From Sphingopyxis sp. (GTDB taxonomy: Bacteria > Pseudomonadota > Alphaproteobacteria > Sphingomonadales > Sphingomonadaceae): 64,000 nt of DNA. A model generated the notes under the pieces. It searched no databases and was not told the origin of the DNA. It saw only the letters and a list, made by a program, of their open reading frames with translations. The stretch spans positions 1 to 64,000 of the forward strand of contig PNNB01000070.1 in NCBI GenBank assembly GCA_013823985.1. The letters are read 5' to 3'. Below are positions 17,152 to 26,245 of the stretch, in pieces (the stretch's first letter is position 1; each line of letters begins with the position of its first letter). A program made the translations under genes and the position numbers.

Positions 17152-18303
17152 ATGACAGGGACATATATCATTTGGGGAACCCCGCATTCGCTCTATACAG
17201 GTAAGGTGCGCTCCTATCTGATCAAAAAGCGCGTGCCCTTCCGGGAGATTATGGCGTCCGATGCCCGTTTTCTGACGGATGTTACGGAAAGGGTCGGTCA
17301 TAAAGTAATACCCGTGATGGAGACGCCGGAAGGGGAGCTCGTTCAAGACACCACGGCCATTATTGATCTGGTCGAGTCCCGCGAAACAGCGCCCGATTTC
17401 ACGCCACCTGGTCCTGTTCAGCAGTTTGTAGCGCATATGCTTGACGCATTCGGATCAAATTACATGATGCCATTGGCCATGCATTATCGATGGTCCTATC
17501 GTGAAAAACAGGAGCTGTTCTTACGAACCGAATTTGCGCGAGCGGTGCCCCAGATGGAGCATGAGCGAAGGCTGGAAACAGCAGGCAAGCTGATGACACG
17601 TTTTTCAGGTTTTCTCCCCGGTCTTGGCGTAACCCCCGCTGTCATTCCTGCGATGGAAGCGAGCTACGCAGAGCTGCTGGATGCATTGGAGCAGCATTTC
17701 CGGCACCACCCCTATTTGCTTGGCGGTCGACCCAGCCTCGCCGACTTTGGCATGATGGCGCCGCTCTACGCGCATCTGGCACGTGATCCTGTACCTGCGT
17801 TCCTGATGAAGACGACGGCACCTTCTGTGTTTCGTTGGACCGAGCGGATGAATAGTCCCGAGATCATTGACGGCGAATATGAAGGATATCTGGACTGCTT
17901 CCCAAGCGACGATCATATCCCGCCAACGCTCGAAGCCATCCTCGCGATCGTGTTCGCACATTGGACGCCGGGGTTCACGGCCGATGCCGCCTGTTTCAAC
18001 GCTTGGGTGAAAGAACGTCATGACCCTGCACCCGGGACGCTGGTCTCGTATAATGAAAGCCGAAATGTGCATCCGACCGTGGGATGGATACAATATCCAT
18101 GGCGTGACGTGATGATGGAACGTGCTAGCAATCCCCACTCGCTATGGCATTTCAATCGCGCTCAGACTCTGGCCGATGGGCTCTCGGGCGCTAATGCCGA
18201 GCGGCTCGACGAACTTCTGGATCGTACCGGGGGGCGGGCGATGTTGGCGACAAGAACCGACCGTGCACTTACACGAAAAGACAATGTGCTTGTGCTCGCA
18301 TAG
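17152..18303 (+). CDS. Glutathione S-transferase family protein
   Basis: This 383-residue protein has a thioredoxin-fold GST N-domain (residues 1-80; IIWGTPHSLYTGKVRSYLIKK, HKVIPVMETPEG and QDTTAIID for glutathione binding). An all-helical C-domain includes PYLLGGRPSLADFGMMAPLYAHLARDP. The extra 140 C-terminal residues are longer than a standard GST and are not recognised. GGAGG lies just before the ATG. It is divergent from the AraC regulator. The likely activity is glutathione-dependent conjugation or isomerisation; the substrate is unknown. Confidence 0.88.
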   Translation: MTGTYIIWGTPHSLYTGKVRSYLIKKRVPFREIMASDARFLTDVTERVGHKVIPVMETPEGELVQDTTAIIDLVESRETAPDFTPPGPVQQFVAHMLDAFGSNYMMPLAMHYRWSYREKQELFLRTEFARAVPQMEHERRLETAGKLMTRFSGFLPGLGVTPAVIPAMEASYAELLDALEQHFRHHPYLLGGRPSLADFGMMAPLYAHLARDPVPAFLMKTTAPSVFRWTERMNSPEIIDGEYEGYLDCFPSDDHIPPTLEAILAIVFAHWTPGFTADAACFNAWVKERHDPAPGTLVSYNESRNVHPTVGWIQYPWRDVMMERASNPHSLWHFNRAQTLADGLSGANAERLDELLDRTGGRAMLATRTDRALTRKDNVLVLA

Positions 18304-18522
18304 GCGCGTGATTGACCAGAACGCGTTTTTGCACTGCCATTCTTCAAATGTAATCTAGATGACATATAGTTTCGCATCTTTGATCTATCGGAAAAACGGT
18401 GTGAGCAGTTCCGGCATATGAACTGCACGAATGGGGGGAAGTTGGGCGAGCAGCATTTGAATTTGACCGCGCGTTAAATCTGCAGGCATCCGACAATGTA
18501 TAGAGAGAGGGTTTAAACGGCG

Positions 18523-19338
18523 ATGCCTATTTCAACCTATGCCGTCATTACCATTTATGTTGCCTTTGGCTTGCTCGAGCTTTTTCGGACCCGCCTTTTC
18601 TCGAAAAATGAACAGACCCGTGACGATGGCATTGTCGAACTCGTCAGCACAATATTGCTGCTGGTCGTTACCCAACCCGCCATTCTCATATTTGTGGACT
18701 TTGCACTTGGAACGTTTCGCCCTGAGTGGCGGGGGATGTTGTCAGGCATCAATATCTTCGTCGCGATCGGGCTATTTCTGATCCTCGACGACATGATGCA
18801 ATATTGGCAGCACCGTGCATCGCACAGCTTCGCATGGCTCTATAATATGCACCGTGCCCACCATAATGCCCGCTATATGAGCATTCGTTTGGTGTACCGG
18901 AACAACATATTTTATTATGCTTTAATGCCCAGCATCTGGTTTTCGGCAGTGTTGGTCTACATGGGCTTGGGATGGGTTTATGCGGGCTATGTTGTCGTGA
19001 AGCAACTTGTGATCATTGGTGCGCATAGCGATGTGGCCTGGGACTCGAAGTTGCTCAAAATCAAATGGCTCTCGCCCGTCATGTGGGTGGTTGAACGGAC
19101 CATATCGACGCCTGCCACCCATCATGCCCATCACGGTCGTCACACCAGCGACCCGGCAGTGAACTATAAAGGCAATTTCGGAAATCTGCTCTTCTTCTGG
19201 GATGTGCTGTTCGGCACCGCAAAAATTACGCGCACCTATCCACAAAGCTATGGGGTAGAAAATTTACCGGAGGCGACTTTAGGACAGCAACTGGCGTGGC
19301 CACTGTTTCCCGAGGCTAAAGCACCGCAAAACAGTTAA
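18523..19338 (+). CDS. Sterol desaturase / fatty acid hydroxylase family membrane protein
   Basis: This 271-residue protein has about five hydrophobic segments and the family's di-iron histidine clusters: QHRASH, MHRAHHN and HHAHHGRH. These ligands define the fatty acid hydroxylase superfamily (C-4 sterol oxidase, carotenoid and lipid hydroxylases). The protein sits in the inner membrane. The substrate is unknown. The flanking genes (GST and lysozyme-like) do not define a pathway. Confidence 0.9.
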   Translation: MPISTYAVITIYVAFGLLELFRTRLFSKNEQTRDDGIVELVSTILLLVVTQPAILIFVDFALGTFRPEWRGMLSGINIFVAIGLFLILDDMMQYWQHRASHSFAWLYNMHRAHHNARYMSIRLVYRNNIFYYALMPSIWFSAVLVYMGLGWVYAGYVVVKQLVIIGAHSDVAWDSKLLKIKWLSPVMWVVERTISTPATHHAHHGRHTSDPAVNYKGNFGNLLFFWDVLFGTAKITRTYPQSYGVENLPEATLGQQLAWPLFPEAKAPQNS

Positions 19339-19449
19339 GGGGCCGACCAGAATCGACGCACCGCCTCACGCTTCGTGTTACGGTAAAAAGAGCGATTGAT
19401 TCGACCTGACTTGTCCCTCTTGTTAAAAGAACGGTCTGGGGGCGACTCG

Positions 19450-20592
19450 ATGGGTGAAAACGGGTTACGCAAACGCGATTTTTTGAAAGCCGCTCTGCTC
19501 GGTTTGATCGGAGGGCCTGCCTTTGCACAGGAACGGGATATATTCGGCATTAAAGTCCCGAATTCCCTGATGCAGTTCATTCCCGCAAAGCCTTTGAGCA
19601 TTGCAACCACGGTCGAAAAGATCATCCGGCTGGAAGCTGATGCGGATCGAAAGGGTCTCGCAGAATCGCCGTTACAGCGCCGCAAAGGCGAGAGGGTGTT
19701 TGCCACCGAAACGTCAATCTACCAACTCGTTCTGCCCCGGCTGGTGGCCTTGATCGACCGAAGTGAACTGGTTGACCTTGGCCTTGCGGATGAAGCGGGG
19801 TCTTTGCTTGCCGAATTACATGCAACACAGCGTGAATTGCCGGAGGCGCTTCTTAACTTTCCGATCTCGATCTCGCTTTCACAACAAGAAGGCCGATTTG
19901 CGCATAGTTATTTGTCGATGGCGCAAGCAACGGCGAACCAGATTCCGCTTCCCGAATTGACAAAGCCATCGGACGAGCAAAACGATTCCGATACAAATGC
20001 ACCACTCAGTAAATCCAAAGATTTTCTGAGCCTGAAAGTCGAGTACGCACGGTTGTTCCACTCGGCCGTTGTGCGGCAGGAATATCGAGATAGCACTGAC
20101 TGGCATCGCGAGATGATGCAAAAGTCAAAGCCACGTTACCAGTCTGTTTCGGACAATACCGGCGTGCCGTGGTATTTCATTGCGGTTTGCCATGCGCTGG
20201 AATCGAGTTTCAACTTTAGGGCGCATTTACACAATGGCGACTTTCCACTGACCGCCCGCACCCGGCAGGTGCCGGCCGGACGACCAACGAAATGGTTGCC
20301 TCCATCCGACTGGGAATCCAGCGCGCGCGATGCCTTGCGTCTGTTAGGGTTTGCCGACCAGAAAGACTGGTCGCTTGAAAGAACACTGTATCGGCTGGAA
20401 GCGTATAACGGTTTTGGATATCGTCGTTACGGGGTCGCATCGCCCTATCTATGGAGCTTTTCCAACCATTATGAACGCGGCAAATATATTGCCGATCGAA
20501 AGTGGAGCGCGACGGCGAAATCCCAACAGTGCGGAGCGGCTGTTATGTTAAAGCTTCTGACCGACGCTGGAGAAATTGATTGGCCGGAATAA
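19450..20592 (+). CDS. Lysozyme-like exported protein
   Basis: This 380-residue protein has a signal resembling a Tat motif (LRKRDFLKAALLGLIGGPAFAQ, split as LRKRDFLKAALL and GLIGGPAFAQ), with Lys-Arg in place of the twin Arg. The middle region is not recognised. The last 140 residues match a lysozyme-superfamily module: WYFIAVCHALESSFNF (with the likely catalytic Glu), HLHNGDFPLTARTRQVP, WESSARDALRLLG, LYRLEAYNGFGYR and SPYLWS. Predicted to cleave or bind peptidoglycan in the periplasm. ATG 19450 was chosen because it begins the signal; a TTG at 19396 would add 18 residues. Confidence 0.75.
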   Translation: MGENGLRKRDFLKAALLGLIGGPAFAQERDIFGIKVPNSLMQFIPAKPLSIATTVEKIIRLEADADRKGLAESPLQRRKGERVFATETSIYQLVLPRLVALIDRSELVDLGLADEAGSLLAELHATQRELPEALLNFPISISLSQQEGRFAHSYLSMAQATANQIPLPELTKPSDEQNDSDTNAPLSKSKDFLSLKVEYARLFHSAVVRQEYRDSTDWHREMMQKSKPRYQSVSDNTGVPWYFIAVCHALESSFNFRAHLHNGDFPLTARTRQVPAGRPTKWLPPSDWESSARDALRLLGFADQKDWSLERTLYRLEAYNGFGYRRYGVASPYLWSFSNHYERGKYIADRKWSATAKSQQCGAAVMLKLLTDAGEIDWPE

Positions 20593-20689
20593 CGGTGCCG
20601 CTTGGCATTTAGGGGCTGTGTTGTCGACATCCGTTCCGAAAATCACATCGCCCCGGAAGCGCCAAAATCAGGCGAACTGGGTTTGATGC

Positions 20690-21526
20690 CTAATTTCGAA
20701 AGCTGGCTATCAGTTCGACCATTGGCTGCTGACTGACCCTGATCGCGCCTGTTGCTGGTCGGTCCAGGTCGAAAATCGACACCAGAGCCAAGGTCAAAAG
20801 GATAAACAGCATCTTGTTTGCCAGTTGTTGCGGCGTGCTTGCATGGAGTTGAGAGTAGCCCAGTAGAAAGGCTGAGATCATCGTATAACCCAGCAACATA
20901 TGGACGACGCTTTCAGGAATTCGCGCAAGACTGACAGCCTCGCGTTCACTGCCAATATCTACCACATCATTGACGCTACTGATAAGCGAAGGTGCCATCG
21001 TAGCTATGGAAACACTCTGGCTGGCGCTGATGCCCACACCAATCAGCTTTGTCCGTAATTCAGCCGACTCTTGTGCAAACTCGGTTCTATCGTTGAGCGG
21101 CGCATTTCCATATTCGAGCCGCTTTTTAGCGTAGGTTTCCAAAAGGGCGCGTAATTCTGTCCGGTGCAAATCAGAAGCAAAAGCCGATCTGATATGTGCT
21201 GTGCCAATGGCGTTCGCCTCCTGCACCACAAGGTCGCGCCGGGTTTCATAACGATCAAGGGTTAGGCTGAATGTGAACGCGATCAGCAGGCCCAGCAATG
21301 CAAATACGCTGGTCAACACATAGTCGATGCCTGTTGCTTCCGCACCTGATGCACTACGCTTCTTTTGCAGCCATTTTCGCAGAGTGCTGCCCAAATACCC
21401 CGCGATAAGCAGCGCACCAAAAATCAGCGCCGCGATGAGGAGCATTGGCTGTGTTGCAACGAATTCGGCCACAAAATTCAACGGTGTTTCCCCACAACAC
21501 AATGTACGATAAAATATATCCAACAA
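20690..21526 (-). CDS. DUF4239-like (bestrophin-like) membrane protein
   Basis: This 278-residue protein has two N-terminal hydrophobic helices (about 25-50 and 68-90), a soluble helical middle starting with LDRYETRRDLVVQEANAIGTA, and two C-terminal helices (about 210-255). This layout and the EANAIG motif resemble DUF4239 proteins, distantly related to bestrophin-type channels. The function is unknown. Assignment is by pattern only. Confidence 0.6.
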   Translation of the reverse strand: MLDIFYRTLCCGETPLNFVAEFVATQPMLLIAALIFGALLIAGYLGSTLRKWLQKKRSASGAEATGIDYVLTSVFALLGLLIAFTFSLTLDRYETRRDLVVQEANAIGTAHIRSAFASDLHRTELRALLETYAKKRLEYGNAPLNDRTEFAQESAELRTKLIGVGISASQSVSIATMAPSLISSVNDVVDIGSEREAVSLARIPESVVHMLLGYTMISAFLLGYSQLHASTPQQLANKMLFILLTLALVSIFDLDRPATGAIRVSQQPMVELIASFRN

Positions 21527-21616
21527 AGTCGATATGACGTCAACCGACGAGCAAGATGCGGCCGTTGTGTGGCAATGTGCTTTAACACAGGAGGTGGGAT
21601 TGGCGTGGCGCTGGCT

Positions 21617-22090
21617 CTAGTACATCGCTCCCGGAACCCAGGGCACCCATTCGCTCTCGCCAAGACCGAAACATTCGGACGCAGTCGGCCTACCGCTAGC
21701 TGTTTGCAATATTACACCGAAAATCCGACTACCCATGGTGTCTAGCGAGGTTCCGTCCAAAACGTCGCTGCAATCTATATCAATATCGTCAGACATATTG
21801 CGGGCAAGGGTCGCATTGGACGCGAGCTTTATATCGGTTCGATCTGATTCACTTCGCAGCCGACTCCGACGAGCGGGACCGAAGCGAAATTGGGGTGCCG
21901 GGCATAGCCGGTGATTGTCCGTGGCAGATTGTCGATGCCGCGCCCCCCTTTGCCATCCCGCAGCCAGACATACGGCTGAAGGCAATGATTCCATCCACAT
22001 TTGGGTAGGTGGAAAGGCGTTCCGCGGTGAAGTAGGCTGCGATTTTTTCGCGACTGTTGCCGAGCAACGGTTGGGCATCCACCACTTCAC
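21617..22090 (-). pseudogene. uxaA: Altronate dehydratase (UxaA family) remnant
   Basis: Pieces of a UxaA-type dehydratase are spread over two frames. One frame holds CSATVAKK; a shifted frame continues it as KIAAYFTAERLSTYPNVDGII and SGCGMAKGG. The first frame then holds the family C-terminus (KLASNATLARNMSDDIDID, ILQTASGRPTASECFGLG, EFVPW-like EWVPWVPGAMY). UxaA is about 500 residues, so roughly 250 central residues and the N-terminus are missing. The gene is dead: internal deletion plus frameshift. The neighbouring alginate-lyase gene suggests a lost uronate-degradation locus (inference). The 260 bp between it and the alginate-lyase gene contain nothing recognisable. Confidence 0.75.
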
Positions 22091-22419
22091 GATCTGTTCG
22101 GCCAGATTGGATTTCACCATCTCCTCATCGACTATGGTCATGACGTCAATGATCCGATGCGCGATTATTTGCAGAGACTCTGGAAAAGCGAAGGAATATC
22201 CGGGATAGCCCGCGCGCTATTCGGGAACAAAGGCACTTTCAGGGCGGTGTGGACGGGAACTGCGGATGACATAAGTCTGATCAATTCGCTTTTGCGATAG
22301 GGCTACCGGCGACATAGGCGAGGCACAGCTGTTCTTCGGCATGCACGGCACGATGCGAGCTACAATTTGACTTAAAGACATGAATCCGTACCTTTGGCCC
22401 ATTGTTTCAAGGTCATATT

Positions 22420-23691
22420 ATGTCGAAATTGCAACAGACGGGTCCAATAGCAAGGATGGCCAGATCCTGGGCGGTGGCGCTGCTGTTGCTCGTCTTGCCT
22501 GTTGGTGCAGTGGCGAAAGAGGGTTTCGTGCATCCGGGTGCGATGAACAGCGCCGACCGTCTGGATGACGTGAAGGCGCAGATTGCGCTTGGCCGGGAAC
22601 CGTGGAGTAGTTCGTTGCGTGAGGTGAGCATATTGGCAGTTTCTGACCTGTCGGCCATCAACCACATCAACTCGCGCGATGACAAACAGGCCGACGCATC
22701 AAAACGCAACTCGAACAGCGTGTATGCCCATGCGCTTGTCTGGCGATTGAACGGCTCGGAACGCCATGGGCGGGAGGCGCTGCGCTTGCTTAATGGCTGG
22801 GCCAGCTTTTCGGGTTTCACCGGCGGTACGGATCAGGACAAACTGCTCGCAGGGTGGCTCGGTTCTTTGCTGGGGGAAGCCGCGGAAATCATGCGGGACC
22901 ACCCGGATTGGTCCGATGAGCAGAAAGCAGCCTTGCAAGCGATGTTTCGGCGCAGCTTTTATCCGCATTTGGTGCGTGCGAGCCCGTGGAATGGCAATGT
23001 CGATCTCACGCAGGTCAATGCCCTACTCGCGATCGCCGTTTTCAATGAAGACAGGGTCGCATTCGATCTGGGCGTTCAACGATTGGAACGACGCAGCGAG
23101 GCCTATTTCTATTTGCAATCGGATGGCAAGCCTCGCCCGATTGAAGGTGATGGCGGCGACAGTGAAGCCTTCTGGTCGCACCCGGTGCGCTGGGTTGATG
23201 GATTGACGCAGGAAAGCTGCCGCGACAATGGTCACCATGCGCAATATGCCCTCGCATCCGCGTTACATTCAGCCGAAATTGCCTGGAACCAGGGTGTCGA
23301 TGTCTATGCACGGCAGGCCGGACGTTATGTGGCAGCCATGGAGCTGCTTTCCCAACAACTACTGTCCGGCGACATGCAGGGGGTCTGCCGCAATTCGGCC
23401 GCGACCCCGAACATTTTCGATACGTTCGAAGTTGGCTTCTATCACTACCATCGCCGCATGGGTTTGCCCTTGCCCAACAGCCATCGACTCATTGTCGAGC
23501 GGGTCAGGCCACATGGCATATCGGACTGGAACATCTTTCACGAAACCCTGACCCATGCCGCACCCGAGAGCGCGGCGACGGCAGCCGCCGCCACCCACCT
23601 ATCATTGGCAAGATGCACCGAATTAAACGCTCCGACTGCGCGCACAGCGCACACCGCGCTTGATCCCGGTGCGGCGGCGGGGCAGTGTTGA
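22420..23691 (+). CDS. Alginate lyase family protein
   Basis: This exported protein of about 420 residues has a signal peptide (ARSWAVALLLLVLPVGAVA). The alginate_lyase fold follows: VHPGAMNSADRLDDVKAQI, NSVYAHALVWRLNG, RASPWNGNVDLTQVNALLAIAVF (split as RASPWNGNVDL and TQVNALLAIAVF) and the signature ESCRDNGHHAQYALASAL with the catalytic-type His. Known members cut alginate or related uronates by beta-elimination in the periplasm. The C-terminus ends in an Ala/Thr-rich tail. ATG 22420 or 22402 are both possible starts. It is adjacent to a broken altronate-dehydratase gene. Confidence 0.85.
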   Translation: MSKLQQTGPIARMARSWAVALLLLVLPVGAVAKEGFVHPGAMNSADRLDDVKAQIALGREPWSSSLREVSILAVSDLSAINHINSRDDKQADASKRNSNSVYAHALVWRLNGSERHGREALRLLNGWASFSGFTGGTDQDKLLAGWLGSLLGEAAEIMRDHPDWSDEQKAALQAMFRRSFYPHLVRASPWNGNVDLTQVNALLAIAVFNEDRVAFDLGVQRLERRSEAYFYLQSDGKPRPIEGDGGDSEAFWSHPVRWVDGLTQESCRDNGHHAQYALASALHSAEIAWNQGVDVYARQAGRYVAAMELLSQQLLSGDMQGVCRNSAATPNIFDTFEVGFYHYHRRMGLPLPNSHRLIVERVRPHGISDWNIFHETLTHAAPESAATAAAATHLSLARCTELNAPTARTAHTALDPGAAAGQC

Positions 23692-23718
23692 TCCTCAATA
23701 TGGTTGTGTGGGGGCAAG

Positions 23719-25083
23719 ATGGGACATTTCATAATATCGGGAGCGGCACTGCTTGCGGCGTTTGTGGGACTACCCGCTGCGGCCGCGGCTGCGCCTATTG
23801 AATTCAGCGAGACCGAAGTAGAGGCGCCCTTGCTGCCTCAATTATTGAAACCCCGCGAAAGAGCGATCACCGAAAACCGCATATTGGCCGAGCGGCTGGA
23901 TACGATCATCCCGGCAATAATGCGTGAACAGGGCGTTGATTTATGGTTGCTTGTTGCCCGTGAATATTTTGAAGAGCCGGTGGTTGCTTCGATGCTCGAC
24001 GCAGAGAATATGCACGCACGGCGCCGGACTATCCTGATCTTCCACGATCCGGGCGATGGAAAACCGATCGAACGTCTAACCGTAAGCCGCTACGGGCTTG
24101 GCGGGTTGTTCGCGCCCGTTTGGGACCCGGGCAAGCAGCCTGATCAGTGGCAGGCTGTCGCAGACATCATTGCGGCGCGCGACCCGGCCAAAATTGCAAT
24201 CAACACGTCCGATCTTTATCAGTTTGCGGACGGCATGACGCTAAGCCAGTATGATAAGTTCGTTTCAGCGCTGTCGGCCCCTTTGCGCCAGCGGGTTGTC
24301 AGCGGCGAAGCCCTCGCAATTCGTTGGCTCGAGACCCGCGTTCCGTCCGAGATGGAACTGTATCCCGCAATTGTACGCACCGCTCATTCGGTGATTGGCG
24401 AAGCGTTTTCGCGCGCGGTTATAACCCCCGGAGTGACAACAGCAGAGCAAGTGCAGTGGTGGTATCGCGACCGGCTGCTTCAGCTTGGTCTCGAACCATT
24501 GTTCCATCCTTCGGTCGCGATCCAGCGCGAAGGCGCGAAGGGCATGCTCGAAGGCGCCGTGGTGATCCAGCCCGGCGATCTGCTGTGGACAGATTTCGGC
24601 ATCACCTACCTGCGGCTTAACACCGATACGCAGCACCTCGCTTATGTGTTGAAGCCGGGCGAGAGCAAGGCGCCTGCTGGTCTTCGGCAGGGACTGGCGA
24701 ACAGCAACCGTGTGCAGGATATACTGACCCGTCATTTCGCGGTCGGGCGCAGCGGGAATGAAGTCTTGGCACTGGCCCGCAAGGAAGCGGTCGCTGCGGG
24801 ACTCGATCCATCGATTTACACGCACCCGATTGGCCTGCATGGTCATGGCGCGGGGCCGTCCATCGGTTTCTGGGACAATCAGAACGCCGATCCACGCGGC
24901 AGTGGGCTCATCAACTCCAATACTGCGTGGTCAATCGAACTTACATCTTATGCTGCTGTGCCCGAATGGGGCGGCCAGCGCGTAGATTTCCGGACCGAAG
25001 AGAACGCGTATTTTGATGGCAAAAGCGTTCGCTACATCGATGGACGGCAAACCGACATCACCCTGATCCCATCAGGGCCGTAG
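23719..25083 (+). CDS. M24 family metallopeptidase (Xaa-Pro aminopeptidase-like), exported
   Basis: This 454-residue protein has a signal peptide (ALLAAFVGLPAAAAAA). A creatinase-type N-terminal domain is followed by the pita-bread M24 domain. Metal ligands are visible in order: WTDFG, NTDTQHLAYV, LHGHGAGP, SIELT and RTEEN. All five expected positions are present, so it is probably active. Predicted to remove N-terminal residues before proline in the periplasm. ATG 23719 follows a GTGGGGGCAAG stretch; an ATG at 23704 is less likely. Confidence 0.88.
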   Translation: MGHFIISGAALLAAFVGLPAAAAAAPIEFSETEVEAPLLPQLLKPRERAITENRILAERLDTIIPAIMREQGVDLWLLVAREYFEEPVVASMLDAENMHARRRTILIFHDPGDGKPIERLTVSRYGLGGLFAPVWDPGKQPDQWQAVADIIAARDPAKIAINTSDLYQFADGMTLSQYDKFVSALSAPLRQRVVSGEALAIRWLETRVPSEMELYPAIVRTAHSVIGEAFSRAVITPGVTTAEQVQWWYRDRLLQLGLEPLFHPSVAIQREGAKGMLEGAVVIQPGDLLWTDFGITYLRLNTDTQHLAYVLKPGESKAPAGLRQGLANSNRVQDILTRHFAVGRSGNEVLALARKEAVAAGLDPSIYTHPIGLHGHGAGPSIGFWDNQNADPRGSGLINSNTAWSIELTSYAAVPEWGGQRVDFRTEENAYFDGKSVRYIDGRQTDITLIPSGP

Positions 25084-25372
25084 TCGCGCCTACCACGAGC
25101 TGCGGCCGAAATCGCTCCTACAGGAATTTTTCTTCTGAAAATGCTGTCGGCCAATATGACCCTGAAAAGTGACCAACGGAAGGCGGGCCACTCACGCTCA
25201 AATTCCGGGCCTTGGTCGACCAGTGCGCACAATCAAAAACGACCATCCGTCCCCTCGAAAATTTGGCCGGCAATTATTTTCCGCCCTCATGTCGAAATCC
25301 CGTGTCCCCAAGTGTCATGGCAACGATGGACCGCAATAGGGCGTGTTCTTCATCGACAGAAAGGACAAGACC

Positions 25373-25816
25373 ATGAATATATCAGCACGGACCACAGCCC
25401 TGCCGAAATGGTTCTGGATCTGCGCAGGTTTAGGCTTCGCGTGGAATATGTTCGGCGTAGCGCAGTTCCTCGGCACCGCGTTGGCCACGCAAGAAGGCCT
25501 TATGATGTCGGGCATGACCGAGGCGCAGGCGAAGCTGTATTTCGGTTTACCCGTCTGGATGAATATCGCCTTTGCTATCGGGGTGTTCGGCGGATTGCTG
25601 GGTTCGGCCCTGCTATTGCTTCGCCGAAAGCAATCGGTAGCCGTGTTTGCTGTGTCGCTCGCGGGATATGTTGTCCTCTATATTGGCGACATCACCGAAG
25701 GCGTATTTGCCATCATGGGCAGTTCGCAGGTGATCATATTGACCTGCGTTGTCCTTATTGCTGCTGGCCTGCTGTGGTTGGCGCGATGGATTGAAAAGCA
25801 GTCCGCGCTTTACTGA
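25373..25816 (+). CDS. Four-helix membrane protein ahead of a YCII/sigma-factor pair
   Basis: This 147-residue protein has four hydrophobic segments (about 12-35, 60-82, 90-112 and 118-138). The N-terminus PKWFWICAGLGFAWNMFGV and GMTEAQAKLYFGLPVWM resemble small proteins annotated only as sugar-transporter-like. The function is unknown. It starts at ATG 25373 behind AAGGACA. Its position before a YCII-domain gene and an ECF-type sigma factor, all in one direction with small gaps, suggests one transcription unit. The 290 bp upstream contain no gene that I can support. Confidence 0.7.
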   Translation: MNISARTTALPKWFWICAGLGFAWNMFGVAQFLGTALATQEGLMMSGMTEAQAKLYFGLPVWMNIAFAIGVFGGLLGSALLLLRRKQSVAVFAVSLAGYVVLYIGDITEGVFAIMGSSQVIILTCVVLIAAGLLWLARWIEKQSALY

Positions 25817-25881
25817 GAAACGCCCAACGTCGGATTGCATTTCCGGCTTGTTTACATCATTCAACAGACAAGGAATTCACC

Positions 25882-26232
25882 ATGCAATATATGCTCATTT
25901 ACACCGAAACCGCTGACGAGTTTGAAAAGCGCAACCATCCCGAAGCTGCCAGCGCCTATTGGGGCGGTTGGAGCGCCTATATGGGCGCGATGGGGCAGGC
26001 GGGACTGATCGTGAACGGCGACGGACTGCAACCGCCGCACACCGCGACCACGCTTCGAATTCGCGACGGCCAGCGCCATGTTCAGGACGGCCCCTTTGCG
26101 GATGCGAAAGAGCAACTGGGCGGCTATGTCGTGATTGAAGTACCCGATCTCGACACTGCGCTCGAATGGGCGGCCAAAGCACCTTGCGTGACGAACGGCT
26201 CGGTCGAGGTGCGGCCGGTTTTGCAACGATGA
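25882..26232 (+). CDS. YCII-related (DGPF-domain) protein
   Basis: This 116-residue protein matches the DGPF/YCII family along its length: MQYMLIYTE at the start, the defining DGPFADAKEQLGGYVVIEV block, and the closing VEVRPVL. AAGGAATTCACC precedes the ATG. Such genes are regularly found next to ECF42-type sigma factors, as here (the sigma gene begins 13 bp later). The biochemical role is unknown. Confidence 0.88.
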   Translation: MQYMLIYTETADEFEKRNHPEAASAYWGGWSAYMGAMGQAGLIVNGDGLQPPHTATTLRIRDGQRHVQDGPFADAKEQLGGYVVIEVPDLDTALEWAAKAPCVTNGSVEVRPVLQR

Positions 26233-26245
26233 CACAGGCAGATTG

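Noticed and set aside
25141-25794. A 217-codon plus-strand frame near the four-helix membrane protein
   Set aside because: It is Arg/His-rich frame-shifted translation; the overlapping frame from 25373 gives a clean membrane protein with a ribosome binding site.
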